Positions 28,541 to 40,918 of a stretch of 64,000 nucleotides of DNA are shown piece by piece. Every line of letters starts with the position of its first letter. Within the stretch, counting starts at the first letter, position 1. Source of the DNA: Gammaproteobacteria bacterium (GTDB taxonomy: Bacteria > Pseudomonadota > Gammaproteobacteria > Steroidobacterales > Steroidobacteraceae). The stretch lies in assembly GCA_020029535.1 (NCBI GenBank), contig JAIBJM010000005.1, positions 1-64,000 of the forward strand, written 5' to 3'. The translations under genes and the position numbers were made by a program. The notes under the pieces were generated by a model, which was given only the letters and a program-made list of their open reading frames with translations, made no database searches and had not been told where the DNA came from.

Positions 28541-30305
28541 CTACCCGATCGACAGCTTGCTGACCTTGCGCGATCCGCCGTACATCAGCGTGATCAACGC
28601 ACGGCTGCCCAGCAGCGAGGTGAACATCGAAGTGGCAATGCCCAGCGTCAGCACGATGGCGAAATTACGGATGGCGCCGGTACCCACCACCCACAGCACC
28701 AGACCGGCAATCAGCGCGGTGACGTTGGAATCGAGAATGGCCGAAAAAGCCTTTTCAAAGCCGATGCGGATCGCCGCCTGCGGCGAAACGTTGTTGCGCA
28801 ATTCCTCACGGATGCGCTCGTAGATCAGCACGTTGGCGTCGACCGCAATACCCACTGTCAGGATGATGCCGGCGATACCGGGCAGCGAGAGCGAGGCGCG
28901 CAACATCGACAGCAGCGCCGTCAGCAGCACCACGTTGGCCAGCAGCACTGCATCCGCGACCAGTCCGAACACGTGGTAGTACAGGATCATGAATACGAAC
29001 ACGGCGCCCATACCCACCAGCAGCGCGCGTACGCCCTTGTCGATGTTGTCCTGGCCGAGACTGGGGCCGATGGCCCGCTCGCTGACCGGATAGATGGTGG
29101 CGGCCAGCGAGCCCGAACGCATCAGCAGCGCCAGCTCGCGCGACTCGCCCGAGTTCAGGCCGGTGATGCGGAACTGGTTGCTGAGCACGCTCTGGATGGT
29201 GGCCAGGCTGATGACGCGCTCGTCGGTGACGTCGCGCTCCACCTTCTGGCCCGCCACTTCGACGATCTTGCGGCTCTTTTCGACATACACCACCGCCATG
29301 CGCCGGCCGACATTGCTGCGCGTGTTGCGGAACACCGAATCGCCGCCGCGGCCGTTGAAGGTGACGTTGACCTGCGGCCCCTGATCGCCCACCGACGAGG
29401 TGGCATTGGTCAGCTGGTCGCCGGTGGCGATCAGCTCGCGCTTCAGCAGCACCGGCTGGCCGTTCTGGTCCTTGTAGAGCTTGGCGCCCAGCGGCGCGCG
29501 GCCACGCGACTGCGCCTCGTAGGCATTGTTCTGCCAGTCTTCGAGACGGAACTCCAGCGTCGCCACCTTGCCCAGGATGTCCTTGACCTCGGCCGAGTTC
29601 TGCGGCGTAATCCTGTCTGGCACGGATCTGCGCCTGCGTCAGCGTCATGTCCACGGCCGGCCCCGCCGAAGTACTGGTCACTGCAAACGCCAGATCGGCA
29701 TTTTCCTTCTGCAGGGCATCGTGCACCGCCTGTGCGTTGGCGCCGGCCGGCAGCGAAATACGCAGTGCGTTGGGGGTCTGGCTCTGGCCACTGGTGACAG
29801 TGACGATGTCGGTGAACGGCAGCTGCGCCGCCGCCAGCGTGCGCCGGAAACCCTGCTGATAACTCTCCAGCAGCTGGCCGACCGCGCTGTCCACATCCAC
29901 CTGGTACAGCAGATACAGGCCGCCGCGCAGGTCCAGGCCCAACGGCATGGGCTTCAGCCCCAGCCAGCGCATCCAGGCCGGCGTATTCGGCGCATAGGCC
30001 AGCGCCGAGCGCAGATTGGTGGACAGCGATTCATTGACCAGGTCGCGCGCCTTGAGCTGCTCGTTGACAGCGCGGAAGCGCAGCATCAGGCGGCCGGCAT
30101 CGACATAAACACCGTCGTCCTGCACGCCGCTGGCGCGCAGCAGATCGGTGACCGTCTTGACCGCCGTGTCGTCCATCGCCACACGGTCGCGCCGTTCCAC
30201 CTGCAACGCCGGCTGCTCACCAAACACATTGGGCAGCGCGAACAACAGCGCGATCAACATGACGATCGCGACCAGAAAGTACTTCCAGCGGGGAAATTCC
30301 AGCAT
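28541..30305 (-). pseudogene. secD: SecD, disrupted by internal deletion and frameshift
   Basis: The first part (30305 to about 29600) reads MLEFPRWKYFLVAIVMLIAL, then LDLRGGLYLLYQVDVDSAVG, and ends in TLTQAQIRARQDYA. The second part (from about 29612 to 28541), in another frame, resumes at SAEVKDILGKVATLEFRLED and runs to a normal SecD end, including GIAVDANVLIYERIREELRN. The conserved P1 block normally between them (the TLRNRVNELGV and DRIVVELPG type segments, roughly 40 residues) is missing and the frame shifts by one. As sequenced, neither part makes full SecD. Because secD is nearly essential, assembly or sequencing error is a serious alternative to a true mutation. Confidence 0.85.
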
Positions 30306-30312
30306 CGGACGC

Positions 30313-30645
30313 TCAGCCGTTCTTCAGCGTGCCCTTGGGCAGCAATTGTGAAACCGCTGCCTTCTGCACCTTGATGCGCACGTTGTCGGCGATCTCCAGC
30401 GTCAGATAAGTGTCATTGACTTCGATGATGCGGCCCATCAAGCCGCCGGTGGTCACCACTTCATCGCCGGCCGCCAGCTTGGACAGCATGGCCTGGGTTT
30501 CCTTCATGCGCTTCTGCTGCGGGCGGATCAGCATGAAGTAGAAGATCACCACGAACACCACCAGAATCAGGATCTGGCTCAAGCCACCGCCAGACGACGG
30601 CGCTGCGCCGGTCTGCGCATAAGCGGTGCTGATAATTCCGTTCAT
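30313..30645 (-). CDS. yajC: Preprotein translocase accessory subunit YajC
   Basis: The 110-aa protein has one membrane span (about residues 24-43, LSQILILVVFVVIFYFMLIR) and the cytoplasmic motif RPQQKRMKETQAMLSKLAAG, then DEVVTTGGLMGRI. It associates with SecDF. The ATG at 30645 fits family length. It lies between tgt and secD with 7 bases to secD, as in E. coli. Confidence 0.96.
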   Translation of the reverse strand: MNGIISTAYAQTGAAPSSGGGLSQILILVVFVVIFYFMLIRPQQKRMKETQAMLSKLAAGDEVVTTGGLMGRIIEVNDTYLTLEIADNVRIKVQKAAVSQLLPKGTLKNG

Positions 30646-30679
30646 CGTTCTAGCCTTGGCGCCGGAAAAAGGGCCGGCA

Positions 30680-32835
<2,156 letters not shown>

Positions 32836-32920
32836 TGGTGGCCTCGCTCGGAGTCGAACCGAGATGGGCAAGCCCGGTCGATTTTGAGTCGACTGCGTCT
32901 ACCAGTTCCGCCACGAGGCC
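32836..32920 (-). tRNA. tRNA-Leu(CAA)
   Basis: An 85-base class II tRNA with encoded CCA. The acceptor stem is GGCCTCG with CGAGGCC and the discriminator base is A. The D-arm carries the AACTGGTAGAC motif. The anticodon stem GTCGA/TCGAC encloses loop CTCAAAA (anticodon CAA). A long variable arm (CGGGCTTGCCC) and the T-arm GGTTCGACTCC complete it. It is on the same strand as queA, whose ATG starts at the next base. Confidence 0.96.
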
Positions 32921-32975
32921 CAACGGCCGCGTACGATACCCGAATCGCCCGCCGACAGGCCATACTGCAAATCCG

Positions 32976-33509
32976 ATGAAATTCTGCAGCCAGTGCGGAC
33001 AACCCGTGGAGCTTCGCGTGCCCGAGGGCGACCAACGGCCACGCTTCGTCTGCGGTTCCTGCGGCACCATCCACTACCAGAATCCGCGCATCGTCGCGGG
33101 CTGCGTGCCGGAATGGGAGGGGCGCATCCTGCTGTGCCGCCGCGCCATCGAGCCGCGACGCGGCTACTGGACCACACCCGCCGGCTTCATGGAGATCGGG
33201 GAAACGCTGCCGCAGGCGGCGGCGCGCGAGACGCTCGAGGAAGCGCTTGCCGACGTGGCCATAGGCTCGATGCTGGCCGTGGTCGATGTGGTGTACGCCG
33301 CGCAGGTGCACGTCAATTTCCGCGCCCGGCTGCAACGACCGGAGTTCGCGGCCGGAACGGAAAGCCTCGAGGTGGGCCTGTACGAGGAAGCGCAGATCCC
33401 CTGGGACGATATTGCCTTCGAGAGCACCCGCTTCAGCCTGCGGCGCTGGTTCGAGGATCGCCGTCAGGGCCGCGAAGTCCTGCATTTCCACGAATTGCTG
33501 CGCCGCTGA
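32976..33509 (+). CDS. Nudix hydrolase with N-terminal zinc ribbon
   Basis: The 177-aa protein has a zinc ribbon (CSQCGQ at residues 4-9 and [17 protein letters not shown] at about 26-42). A Nudix domain follows with box [20 protein letters not shown] at about residues 70-89. The last Gly of the general Nudix consensus is not kept, as in several relatives of this zinc-ribbon group. It probably hydrolyses an ADP-ribose- or NADH-type substrate, not resolved from sequence. It is divergent from the tRNA-Leu/queA operon and followed by fdxA after 88 bases. Confidence 0.9.
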   Translation: MKFCSQCGQPVELRVPEGDQRPRFVCGSCGTIHYQNPRIVAGCVPEWEGRILLCRRAIEPRRGYWTTPAGFMEIGETLPQAAARETLEEALADVAIGSMLAVVDVVYAAQVHVNFRARLQRPEFAAGTESLEVGLYEEAQIPWDDIAFESTRFSLRRWFEDRRQGREVLHFHELLRR

Positions 33510-33520
33510 GGCGAGCGCGC

Positions 33521-33548
33521 TTGCGCTTGGAGGCGCGTTTGGCAGAAT
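33521..33548 (+). promoter_or_regulatory. Possible fdxA promoter
   Basis: TTGCGC (33521-33526) and CAGAAT (33543-33548) are separated by 16 bases, 49 bases before the fdxA ATG. GC-rich inverted repeats (GCCGG/CCGGC) lie in the leader, and a GGAG ribosome-binding site precedes the ATG. Prediction only. Confidence 0.3.
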
Positions 33549-33597
33549 ACCGGCCCCGGCCGCCGGACCTTCCGGCCGGAGTCCCCACGGAGCGCTA

Positions 33598-33921
33598 ATG
33601 ACCTTTGTCGTCACTGAAAATTGCATCAAGTGCAAGTACATGGATTGCGTGGAAGTCTGCCCGGTGGACTGCTTTCATGCCGGCCCGAACTTCCTGGTGA
33701 TCGATCCGGACGAGTGCATCGACTGCACGCTGTGCGAGCCGGAATGCCCGGCCGAGGCCATCTACTCCGAGGAAGAATTGCCGGCCGGCCAGGAACACTT
33801 CACGGCACTGAATGCCGAACTGGCGAAGAAATGGCCGGTGCTCGCCGAGAAGGGTCCGCCGCCTGCCGATGCCAAGGACTGGGACGGCAAGCCGGACAAG
33901 CTGAAGCTGCTGGAACGCTGA
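33598..33921 (+). CDS. fdxA: Seven-iron ferredoxin FdxA
   Basis: The 107-aa electron carrier begins [20 protein letters not shown]. It has the [3Fe-4S] set (C9, C17, plus later Cys) and the [4Fe-4S] motif [12 protein letters not shown] at about residues 40-51. The C-terminal extension ([20 protein letters not shown]) is the Azotobacter FdI/FdxA type. The ATG at 33598 has GGAG 9 bases upstream. Its redox partner is unknown. It is a single gene, convergent with dsbC. Confidence 0.96.
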   Translation: MTFVVTENCIKCKYMDCVEVCPVDCFHAGPNFLVIDPDECIDCTLCEPECPAEAIYSEEELPAGQEHFTALNAELAKKWPVLAEKGPPPADAKDWDGKPDKLKLLER

Positions 33922-33931
33922 GGGCCGGGCC

Positions 33932-34648
33932 CTAGCGGCGCTTGGCGGTCGCGTCTTCCTGCAATGCCTGCAACAGGCTCTGTGGCGGCAGGTAACCGGG
34001 CAGCAGTTCACCGGTTTCGGTGATGATGCCCGGCGTACCGGCCAGCCCCATGGCGCGTCCCATGGCGTACTGCTCGGCCACCGGATTGGATTTGCAGAGC
34101 GCCGAATCCAGTTTTTCGCCTTTCTTGGCACGCGTCAGCGCAGCCTTCGTGTCCTTGGCGCACCACACCTGCTCCGCCTTGGTCCACGACTCGGTGTCGG
34201 GGCCGCTGCGCGGAAAGGCCACGTAGCGCACCTTGATGCCGAGCCGGTTGTATTCAGCCATCTGGCTGTGCAGCGTGCGGCAGTAGCCGCAATCGATGTC
34301 GGTGAACACGGTGATGGTGTACTTGGGGTTCGGCGGCGCAAAAACCACCATGCCGCTTTCCGCCATCGGCTTCAGCAGTTCCAGCCGCAGTTCGCGCCGG
34401 CGCGTATCACTGAGATTGCTGCGATCGGACAGCTGATACAGATCGCCAGCAAAGGCATAGCGGCCATCTTCGGTGACATACACCATTTCAGCGCCGCGAC
34501 GGTATTCGTAAATGCCGGGAACCGGCGTGACACGCAGCTCAGCCGGCTTGGCGCCGGGAATGCGCGCGGCAACGGCAGCCAGATCGGCGGCGGCCATGGC
34601 CAGCGCCGGAACAATCAACAGGATGGAGAGAATGAGCGGACGTTTCAT
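33932..34648 (-). CDS. dsbC: Periplasmic disulfide isomerase DsbC
   Basis: The 238-aa product has a signal peptide (residues 1-19, ending LAMAA), an N-terminal dimerisation domain and a thioredoxin fold with active-site CGYC ([20 protein letters not shown]). It also has the cis-Pro loop [20 protein letters not shown] second Cys pair (WCAKD and ALCKS) matches the structural disulfide of DsbC. It corrects wrong disulfides in the periplasm. It lies downstream of xerD (46-base gap), an order also seen in E. coli. Confidence 0.94.
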   Translation of the reverse strand: MKRPLILSILLIVPALAMAAADLAAVAARIPGAKPAELRVTPVPGIYEYRRGAEMVYVTEDGRYAFAGDLYQLSDRSNLSDTRRRELRLELLKPMAESGMVVFAPPNPKYTITVFTDIDCGYCRTLHSQMAEYNRLGIKVRYVAFPRSGPDTESWTKAEQVWCAKDTKAALTRAKKGEKLDSALCKSNPVAEQYAMGRAMGLAGTPGIITETGELLPGYLPPQSLLQALQEDATAKRR

Positions 34649-34694
34649 GCACGCCAGAGTGCCGCACCGGCCCCCGCCAGTCCAGCAGCGCGGT

Positions 34695-35600
34695 TCAGCC
34701 ACGCGGATGGTGTTCGGCGTGCAGCTCTTTCATGCGCTCGCGCGCCACGTGGGTGTAGATCTGGGTGGTCGACAGGTCGCTGTGACCCAGCAGCATCTGC
34801 ACCACGCGCAGGTCGGCGCCATGATTCAGCAGATGGGTGGCAAAGGCATGACGCAGCGTGTGCGGCGACAGGTCACGCCCGATGCTGGCCTTGCCCGCAT
34901 AGCGCTTGATGATGTGCCAGAACGCCTGGCGCGTCATGCGATCGCCGCGGCGCGTCGGAAACAGATATTCGGTGCTGCGTTCGAGCAGGATCTCGCCACG
35001 CGGACCCATCATGAAATCGCCCAGCCAGCGCACCGCCTCCTCGCCCAGCGGAATCAGCCGCTCGCGATTGCCCTTGCCCAGCACGCGCACCACGCCCTGC
35101 GTCAGATTGACCTGCGTGGCGCGCAGACTGACCAGCTCCGAGACGCGCAGCCCGGTGGCATACAGCACCTCCAGCATGGCGCGGTCGCGATGACCCAGCG
35201 GATCGCTGACCGTCGGCGCCGACAGCAGCGCTTCCACTTCGGCCTCACTGAGCGACTTCGGCAGCGAGCGGCCGATGCGCGGCATGGCGATCTGCGCCGT
35301 TGGATCTTCGTGCACGACGCCTTCACGCATCAACTGGCGGTAGAAGCGGCGGAACGAGGACAGCTGGCGGGCCATCGAGCGCGGCTGAGCGCCCGCAGAC
35401 ACTCGCGCGGCAATGAAGGCCAGCAGATCGGTGCGCGTCGCGGCGCTGAGCGGAATACGGGATTTTGCGAGCCAGCGTCCGAGCGCTACAAGGTCGGCAC
35501 GGTATGCTGCCAGCGTGTTCGAAGACAGCCCACGCTCCATCCACACCGCATCCAGAAACCGGCTGATGGCCGGATCCGGTTCATCGGTGACGTCTTTCAT
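34695..35600 (-). CDS. xerD: Site-specific tyrosine recombinase XerD
   Basis: The 301-aa recombinase resolves chromosome dimers at dif with XerC. The N-terminal SAM-like domain is [20 protein letters not shown]. The catalytic residues are Arg in [31 protein letters not shown] (H-x-x-R), the His/Trp position in [16 protein letters not shown] and its Tyr nucleophile. The ATG at 35600 was preferred to a GTG at 35663 that adds 21 non-family residues. Synteny with dsbC supports XerD over an island integrase. Confidence 0.94.
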   Translation of the reverse strand: MKDVTDEPDPAISRFLDAVWMERGLSSNTLAAYRADLVALGRWLAKSRIPLSAATRTDLLAFIAARVSAGAQPRSMARQLSSFRRFYRQLMREGVVHEDPTAQIAMPRIGRSLPKSLSEAEVEALLSAPTVSDPLGHRDRAMLEVLYATGLRVSELVSLRATQVNLTQGVVRVLGKGNRERLIPLGEEAVRWLGDFMMGPRGEILLERSTEYLFPTRRGDRMTRQAFWHIIKRYAGKASIGRDLSPHTLRHAFATHLLNHGADLRVVQMLLGHSDLSTTQIYTHVARERMKELHAEHHPRG

Positions 35601-35792
35601 GGCGGTTGCGGCGGTCGCTGGTCTGATCAAGGCATTGCCCCGGTCGGTCGCATGGTTGCTCACGGGTGCCCGGAGCGCAGTCAGTATGCAAAGCGTGCAG
35701 CAGCGTCGATGTGATATTCCTCACAACGATGGTTGACCGTTAACATAAAGAGAACTGCATCACATGCGATTGCCGCAGCACCCATTGTTTCC

Positions 35793-36548
35793 ATGACGCG
35801 ACTCCGCGAAACCACCAGTGCCCGGTGGCGGGTACTGACCGCCCCGTTGCAGCTGATTTACGCCTGCTGGGCCTGGCCGGCCTTCCTGCTGCTGGGCCTC
35901 GTCGTCCTGCCGCTGCTGCTGGTGAATTCACTGCCCCGCCGCCGCCGGTTGATCCGGCGGGTGGCCCGCATGGCGCTGGCTCTGCTGGGCATGCGCCTGC
36001 GCGTCTCGGGCCTGGAACGCCTGCCCGAGGCCTGCGTGGTTGTGGCCAATCACGCCAGCTATCTGGATGGCGTGGTGCTGGCAGCAGCGCTGCCGCCGCG
36101 CTTCAGCTTCGTGATCAAGCGCGAGATGCGCGCGGTGCCCGCGGCCGGCTGGCTGCTGGAACGCATCGGCGCCTACTTCGTGGCGCGCAACAATGGCGCC
36201 GGCAGCGCGCGCGACACATTGCGCGTAATGCGTGGCGCCAGCCGTGGCGAAGCGCTGGCGTTCTTCCCCGAGGGCACTTTCCAGCATCGCCCCGGCCTGA
36301 TGCGCTTCCACAACGGCGCATTCGCCACCGCTGAACGGGCCGGAGTGCCGGTGGTGCCCGTGGTGATCCAGGGCACGCGACGCTGCCTGGCGCCGCGCTC
36401 ACCGCTCCCCTGGCCCGGCCCTATCAGCATCGAAGTGCTCGAGCCCATCGGCCCGTTCAGCGATCGCACCGACGGTGCGCTGGCGATGCGCGATGCGGCG
36501 CGCGCGGCCTTTCTGACGCGTCTCGACATTCCGGATCTGGCGGCATGA
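35793..36548 (+). CDS. Lysophospholipid/glycerophospholipid acyltransferase (PlsC family)
   Basis: The 251-aa protein has an N-terminal hydrophobic segment (about residues 18-48). PlsC motifs follow: catalytic VVANHASYLDGVVL (H-x4-D) at about residue 87 and FFPEGTFQHRPGL at about 150. A 1-acyl-G3P or related acceptor is likely but not certain. The ATG at 35793 was chosen; a TTG at 35733 in frame would add 20 residues. Its stop overlaps zapE by four bases. It is divergent from xerD, and the 190-base gap must hold both promoters. Confidence 0.88.
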   Translation: MTRLRETTSARWRVLTAPLQLIYACWAWPAFLLLGLVVLPLLLVNSLPRRRRLIRRVARMALALLGMRLRVSGLERLPEACVVVANHASYLDGVVLAAALPPRFSFVIKREMRAVPAAGWLLERIGAYFVARNNGAGSARDTLRVMRGASRGEALAFFPEGTFQHRPGLMRFHNGAFATAERAGVPVVPVVIQGTRRCLAPRSPLPWPGPISIEVLEPIGPFSDRTDGALAMRDAARAAFLTRLDIPDLAA

Positions 36549-37648
36549 GCGCCGCGACCGAAGACAGTCTGCCGGCGCAATATGCCGCCGAACTGCGCGC
36601 GCGCGGCTTCGACAGCGACCCGGCGCAGCAGCGTGCCGTCGGAAGTCTCGATCAGCTGCGTCAGCAACTGTCGCAGCCGGCCCGCGGCCGCGGCGCATTG
36701 GGACGGCTGCTGCGGCGCGATGCCGTCACATCGGCACCGCGCGGCCTGTATCTATGGGGCGGCGTCGGCCGCGGCAAGACCTGGCTGATGGATCTGTTCT
36801 TCGACGGCCTGCCTTTCCCCGAGCGGCGACGCCTGCACTTCCATCACTTCATACGCGAAGTACACGCCGAACTGCGCTCGCTGCCGCGCCAGACCGCGCC
36901 GTTGCAGACCGTGGCGCAGCGCATGCGCGAGGAGACACGGCTGCTGTGCCTTGACGAGCTGTTTGTCAACGACATCGCCGACGCCATGATTCTGGGTGGA
37001 CTGTTCAAGGCATTGCTGGAAGCGGGCGTCACGCTGGTCATCACTTCCAATGTGCCGCCGTCCGGACTGTATCGCGATGGCCTGCAGCGCGCGCGCTTCC
37101 TGCCGGCCATCGCACTGCTGGAAAAGCAGCTGCAGGTGCTGCAGCTGGATGGCGGCACGGATTATCGTCTGCGCCAGCTGCGCCAAGCGCCGATCTATCT
37201 GGCGGACGGTGCGGCGGCCCGCGAACAACTTGGCCAGCTGTTCCACCGGCTGGCCGATGCGCATGCCGAGCACAATGCCGAACTGTGCATCGGCGGTCGC
37301 CCGATCGCAGCCTGGCGTCGCAGCAGCGATGTGGTGTGGTTCGACTTCGCCAGTCTGTGCGAAGGACCGCGCAGCCAGCATGACTATGGCGAGATCGCCG
37401 ACGAATTCCACACCGTGTTCGTCTCCGACGTGCCGCGGTTCGACGAGACCCATGATGACGCAGCGCGCCGTTTCATCGCACTGGTGGATGAGTTCTACGA
37501 TCGCGGCGTCAAGCTGGTGTTGTCTGCAGCCGCGCCGCCCACCCAGCTGTATGGCGGCCAGCGGCTGCGCTTTGAATTCGAGCGCACTGCCAGCCGTCTG
37601 ATTGAAATGCAGAGCGAGGAATATCTGGCGCGCGCGCATCGCGGCTGA
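36545..37648 (+). CDS. zapE: Cell-division AFG1-like ATPase ZapE
   Basis: The 367-aa P-loop ATPase has Walker A GLYLWGGVGRGKTWLMDLFF (about residues 67-86), FHHFIREVHAEL and Walker B LLCLDELFVNDIADAMILGG. Sensor and Arg-finger segments include TSNVPPSGLYRDGLQR. This is the AFG1/ZapE family that modulates FtsZ rings at constriction and under oxidative or anaerobic stress. It is full length and translationally coupled to the upstream acyltransferase by a four-base overlap. Confidence 0.95.
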   Translation: MSAATEDSLPAQYAAELRARGFDSDPAQQRAVGSLDQLRQQLSQPARGRGALGRLLRRDAVTSAPRGLYLWGGVGRGKTWLMDLFFDGLPFPERRRLHFHHFIREVHAELRSLPRQTAPLQTVAQRMREETRLLCLDELFVNDIADAMILGGLFKALLEAGVTLVITSNVPPSGLYRDGLQRARFLPAIALLEKQLQVLQLDGGTDYRLRQLRQAPIYLADGAAAREQLGQLFHRLADAHAEHNAELCIGGRPIAAWRRSSDVVWFDFASLCEGPRSQHDYGEIADEFHTVFVSDVPRFDETHDDAARRFIALVDEFYDRGVKLVLSAAAPPTQLYGGQRLRFEFERTASRLIEMQSEEYLARAHRG

Positions 37649-37668
37649 GCCGGATGCTACGATTCGGC

Positions 37669-38751
37669 ATGGACCGGAATCACACTGTTGCCAGCTTCAC
37701 GATTCCCGGCAGACAGTGGCTGGATGCCGACGGACAATGCAGCGGCGAGCCGCCGGAATTTGCCCGGCAGCCGGCCGAGATGCTGGCCATGTACCGCATG
37801 ATGGTGCAGACACGACTGTTCGACACCAAGGCGGTAAACCTGCAGCGCACCGGCAAGCTGGGCACCTACCCTTCCTGTCTGGGCCACGAGGCCGTGCATG
37901 TAGGCGTAGGCGCCGCATTGCGCGCCGAAGACGTCGTGTTCCCGGTGTATCGCGAGATCGGCACCAAGTTCTGGCGCGGCATCGCGATGCAGGACATCCT
38001 GCTGTACTGGGGCGGCGATGAGCGCGGCACGCGGTACGCGGATTCACCGCAGGACTTTCCGTTCTGCATACCCATCGGCTCGCAGATGCCGCAGGCCGCG
38101 GGCACGGCGCTGGCCTTCAGCCTGCGCAACCAGCCGCGCTGTGCGCTGGCCTATGTCGGCGACGGCGGCACTTCGCAGGGCGCGTTCTACGAAGCCATCA
38201 ATTTCGCCGGTGTGCAGCGCCTGCCGCTGGTGACGGTGATCGTCAACAATCAGTGGGCCATCTCGGCGCCGGTGTCCACGCAGACAGCCGCCGCAACGCT
38301 GGCGCAGAAGGCCGTGGCGGCCGGCATTCCCGGCCTGCAGATCGACGGCAACGATGTGGTGGGCGTACGCCACACCGTGGCCGAAGCGGCCGCACGGGCA
38401 CGCGCCGGAGAGGGTCCGACGGTGATCGAGGCGCTGACCTATCGTCTCTCGGATCACACCACCTCGGACGATGCCAGCCGCTATCGGTCCGCCGACGAAG
38501 TGGAGCAAGCGCGCGCGGTGGAGCCGCTGCTGCGCACGCGGCGCTATCTCGAAGCGCGCGGCTGGTGGAATGAAGACGCCGAACAGCAATTGCGCGCCGA
38601 GTGCAGTGCCACTATCGAGGAGGCGGTGAAGCAGTATCTGGCCACGCCGCGCCAGTCCAGCGACGCCATGTTCGATCACCTGTACGCCAACATGCCGCGC
38701 AACCTGCAATGGCAGCGCGACCTGGCGCGGCGCTACGCCGCTCATCGCTGA
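37669..38751 (+). CDS. pdhA: 2-oxoacid (pyruvate-type) dehydrogenase E1 alpha subunit
   Basis: The 360-aa protein contains the ThDP-binding motif GDGGTSQGAFYEAINFAGVQ ... NNQW (about residues 163-195) and the phosphoserine-loop-type sequence YRLSDHTTSDDASRYR. With E1 beta it decarboxylates a 2-oxoacid and acylates E2. Pyruvate is likely, but a branched-chain 2-oxoacid is not excluded. Start: ATG at 37669 with TACGAT ending five bases upstream and no Shine-Dalgarno; 37654 is an alternative. It is the first of a four-gene operon. Confidence 0.92.
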   Translation: MDRNHTVASFTIPGRQWLDADGQCSGEPPEFARQPAEMLAMYRMMVQTRLFDTKAVNLQRTGKLGTYPSCLGHEAVHVGVGAALRAEDVVFPVYREIGTKFWRGIAMQDILLYWGGDERGTRYADSPQDFPFCIPIGSQMPQAAGTALAFSLRNQPRCALAYVGDGGTSQGAFYEAINFAGVQRLPLVTVIVNNQWAISAPVSTQTAAATLAQKAVAAGIPGLQIDGNDVVGVRHTVAEAAARARAGEGPTVIEALTYRLSDHTTSDDASRYRSADEVEQARAVEPLLRTRRYLEARGWWNEDAEQQLRAECSATIEEAVKQYLATPRQSSDAMFDHLYANMPRNLQWQRDLARRYAAHR

Positions 38752-38764
38752 CCGCTTCCCTCGC

Positions 38765-39742
38765 ATGACCAAGTTGACGATGGTCGAGGCCATCAATCTG
38801 GCGCAGGCCTGGGAGCTGGCGCACGACCCGGATGTGCTGGTGATGGGCGAGGACGTGGGCGTCAACGGCGGCGTGTTCCGCGCCACCGCGGGCCTGCAGC
38901 AGCGCTTTGGCGCACAGCGCGTGCTCGACACGCCGCTGGCCGAGGGCCTGATCGCGGGCGCGGCGATCGGACTGGCCACGCAGGGTTTCAAACCCGTGGC
39001 CGAAATCCAGTTCATGGGCTTTCTGTATCCGGCGCTGGACCAGATCGCCAGCCACATGGCGCGGCTGCGCAGCCGCACGCGCGGCCGGCTCAGTTGCCCG
39101 GTGGTGTTGCGCATGCCGCACGGCGGCGGCATCCATGCGCCCGAGCATCACTCCGAAAGTCTCGAATCACTGCTGTGTCATCACGCGGGTCTGCGCGTGC
39201 TGTGCCCTTCCTCGCCGCAGCGCGCCTATGGTCTGCTGCTGGCCGCCATCCGCGAACCCGATCCGGTGATGTTTCTCGAACCGGTGCGGCTGTACCGGCT
39301 GGGCAGGCAGGAAGTCGAAGACAATGGCCAGGCCCTGCCGCTGGACCGCTGCTTCGTACTGCGCCGTGGCGAAGATGCGACGCTGGTGACCTGGGGCGCC
39401 ATGGTCACCGAGACCATGAAAGCGGCCGAACAGCTCGCTGCAGAAAACATCGACTGCGAGGTCATTGATGCCGCCAGCCTCGCGCCGCTGGACTTCGAGA
39501 CCATGCTGGATTCAGTGGCCAGGACCGGCCGCGTGATCATCGTGCACGAGGCCATGCGCAACTGTGGCGTCGGCGCCGAAATCGCCGCGACCGTTGCCGA
39601 GCACGCGCTGTACGATCTGCGCGCACCGGTGCAGCGCGTCACCGGCTACGACACCATCATGCCGCTGTACCGTCTTGAACAGGACTACATCCCCGGTGTG
39701 CAGCGCATCGTCGATGCGGTGCGCACCACGCTGATTGAATGA
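38765..39742 (+). CDS. pdhB: 2-oxoacid dehydrogenase E1 beta subunit
   Basis: The 325-aa protein shows the transketolase-type beta-subunit motifs MTKLTMVEAINLAQAWELAH, VLVMGEDVGVNGGVFRAT, GLQQRFGAQRVLDTPLAEGL and HHSESLESLLCHHAGLRVLC. The C-terminal transketolase domain reads RRGEDATLVTWGAMV. It pairs with the E1 alpha subunit encoded 13 bases upstream and is followed by E2 after 11 bases. Confidence 0.95.
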   Translation: MTKLTMVEAINLAQAWELAHDPDVLVMGEDVGVNGGVFRATAGLQQRFGAQRVLDTPLAEGLIAGAAIGLATQGFKPVAEIQFMGFLYPALDQIASHMARLRSRTRGRLSCPVVLRMPHGGGIHAPEHHSESLESLLCHHAGLRVLCPSSPQRAYGLLLAAIREPDPVMFLEPVRLYRLGRQEVEDNGQALPLDRCFVLRRGEDATLVTWGAMVTETMKAAEQLAAENIDCEVIDAASLAPLDFETMLDSVARTGRVIIVHEAMRNCGVGAEIAATVAEHALYDLRAPVQRVTGYDTIMPLYRLEQDYIPGVQRIVDAVRTTLIE

Positions 39743-39753
39743 AGGAGCAATGC

Positions 39754-40914
39754 ATGAGCACCTTCAGATTGCCGGATCTGGGTGAAGGTCTCGCGGACGC
39801 CGAAATCGTGCGCTGGCATGTGCAGGTGGGCGACACCGTCGCGGCGGATCAGCCGCTGCTGTCGGTGGAAACGGCCAAGGCAGTGGTCGAAGTGCCCTCG
39901 CCCTGCGCCGGCATCATCGCAGCACTGCATGGCGAACCCGGCCAGCTCATTGAAACCGGCGCACCGCTGGTGGAGTTCGCTGGCGGCGACCATGACAGCG
40001 CGGATTCCGGCACCGTGGTGGGCCATATGCCGGACACCGGCGGCGACTATGCCGGCGATGCGGCGCCGCCTGCCTCGGCGTCGTCTCCGCAACGCATTCA
40101 GGCCGTGCCGGCCGCACGCGCACTGGCGCGCAGCCTGGGCGTCGAACTGGCCGCAGTGACCGGCAGCGGCAACGGCGGCGTTATCACGCTGGCCGATGTG
40201 ATCGCCGCGGGACTTCCCGCCAGCCGGCCGGCGGCATCTCGCGGCAGCACCATGCACCCGCCGCCGCAAGTCGAGGATGGCGAGGTGCAACCGCTGAAGA
40301 GCCTGCGTCGCGCCATGTCGCAGAGCATGTCGCTGTCGCGCGATTCGGTGATGGAATGCACCGTCGTCGATGATGCCGATCTGTGCGCCTGGCGCAGCCG
40401 CGACGATTACACCGCCCGCGTACTGCGCGCCATCGCGCGTGCCTGCCGCGAAGTGCCGGGGCTCAATGCCTGGTACGACGCCGACTCGCAGTCGCGACGG
40501 CTGTTCGATCATGTGGACGTGGGCCTGGCCGTGGACACGCCTGAAGGCCTGCTGGTACCGGTGATGCGCGACGTGGGCCAGCGTAGCGGCGCCGAGCTGC
40601 GCGCCGAACTGGAACGCGTCAGGCAGGCGGCCATGACCCGCAGCCTGCGCAGCGAGGAGCTGCGGAATTTCACCTTCATGCTGTCCAATTTCGGCATGAT
40701 GGCGGGGCGCTACGCTTCGCCGGTGGTCGTGCCACCGGCGGTGGCGATACTGGGCACCGGTCGGGCGCGCGATGATGTGGTAGCGGTCGAAGGCCGCGTC
40801 GCAATCCACCCGCGCATGCCGCTGTCGCTGACTTTCGACCACCGCGTCGTCACCGGCGCCGAGGCGGTGCGTTTTCTCGGAGCGCTGATCCGCGATCTGG
40901 AATTACCGGAGTAA
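39754..40914 (+). CDS. Dihydrolipoamide acyltransferase E2 component
   Basis: The 386-aa E2 has one N-terminal lipoyl domain with the lipoylated Lys in [18 protein letters not shown] Gly/Asp-rich linker follows, then a peripheral-subunit-binding domain ([20 protein letters not shown]). The catalytic domain ends in [20 protein letters not shown], with the acyltransferase His/Asp motif. AAGGAG seven bases before the ATG at 39754 decides the start over 39739. The E3 gene (lpd) is not in this window. Confidence 0.93.
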   Translation: MSTFRLPDLGEGLADAEIVRWHVQVGDTVAADQPLLSVETAKAVVEVPSPCAGIIAALHGEPGQLIETGAPLVEFAGGDHDSADSGTVVGHMPDTGGDYAGDAAPPASASSPQRIQAVPAARALARSLGVELAAVTGSGNGGVITLADVIAAGLPASRPAASRGSTMHPPPQVEDGEVQPLKSLRRAMSQSMSLSRDSVMECTVVDDADLCAWRSRDDYTARVLRAIARACREVPGLNAWYDADSQSRRLFDHVDVGLAVDTPEGLLVPVMRDVGQRSGAELRAELERVRQAAMTRSLRSEELRNFTFMLSNFGMMAGRYASPVVVPPAVAILGTGRARDDVVAVEGRVAIHPRMPLSLTFDHRVVTGAEAVRFLGALIRDLELPE

Positions 40915-40918
40915 ACAC

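Noticed and set aside
27641-29797. 718-codon rightward open frame opposite secF/secD
   Set aside because: Antisense to SecF and SecD, with low-complexity His/Gln-rich translation and no recognisable domain.
34695-35600. Tyrosine recombinase as the integrase of the guaA island
   Set aside because: It is about 29 kb away, has XerD length and motifs and the conserved dsbC neighbour. It is the housekeeping recombinase.
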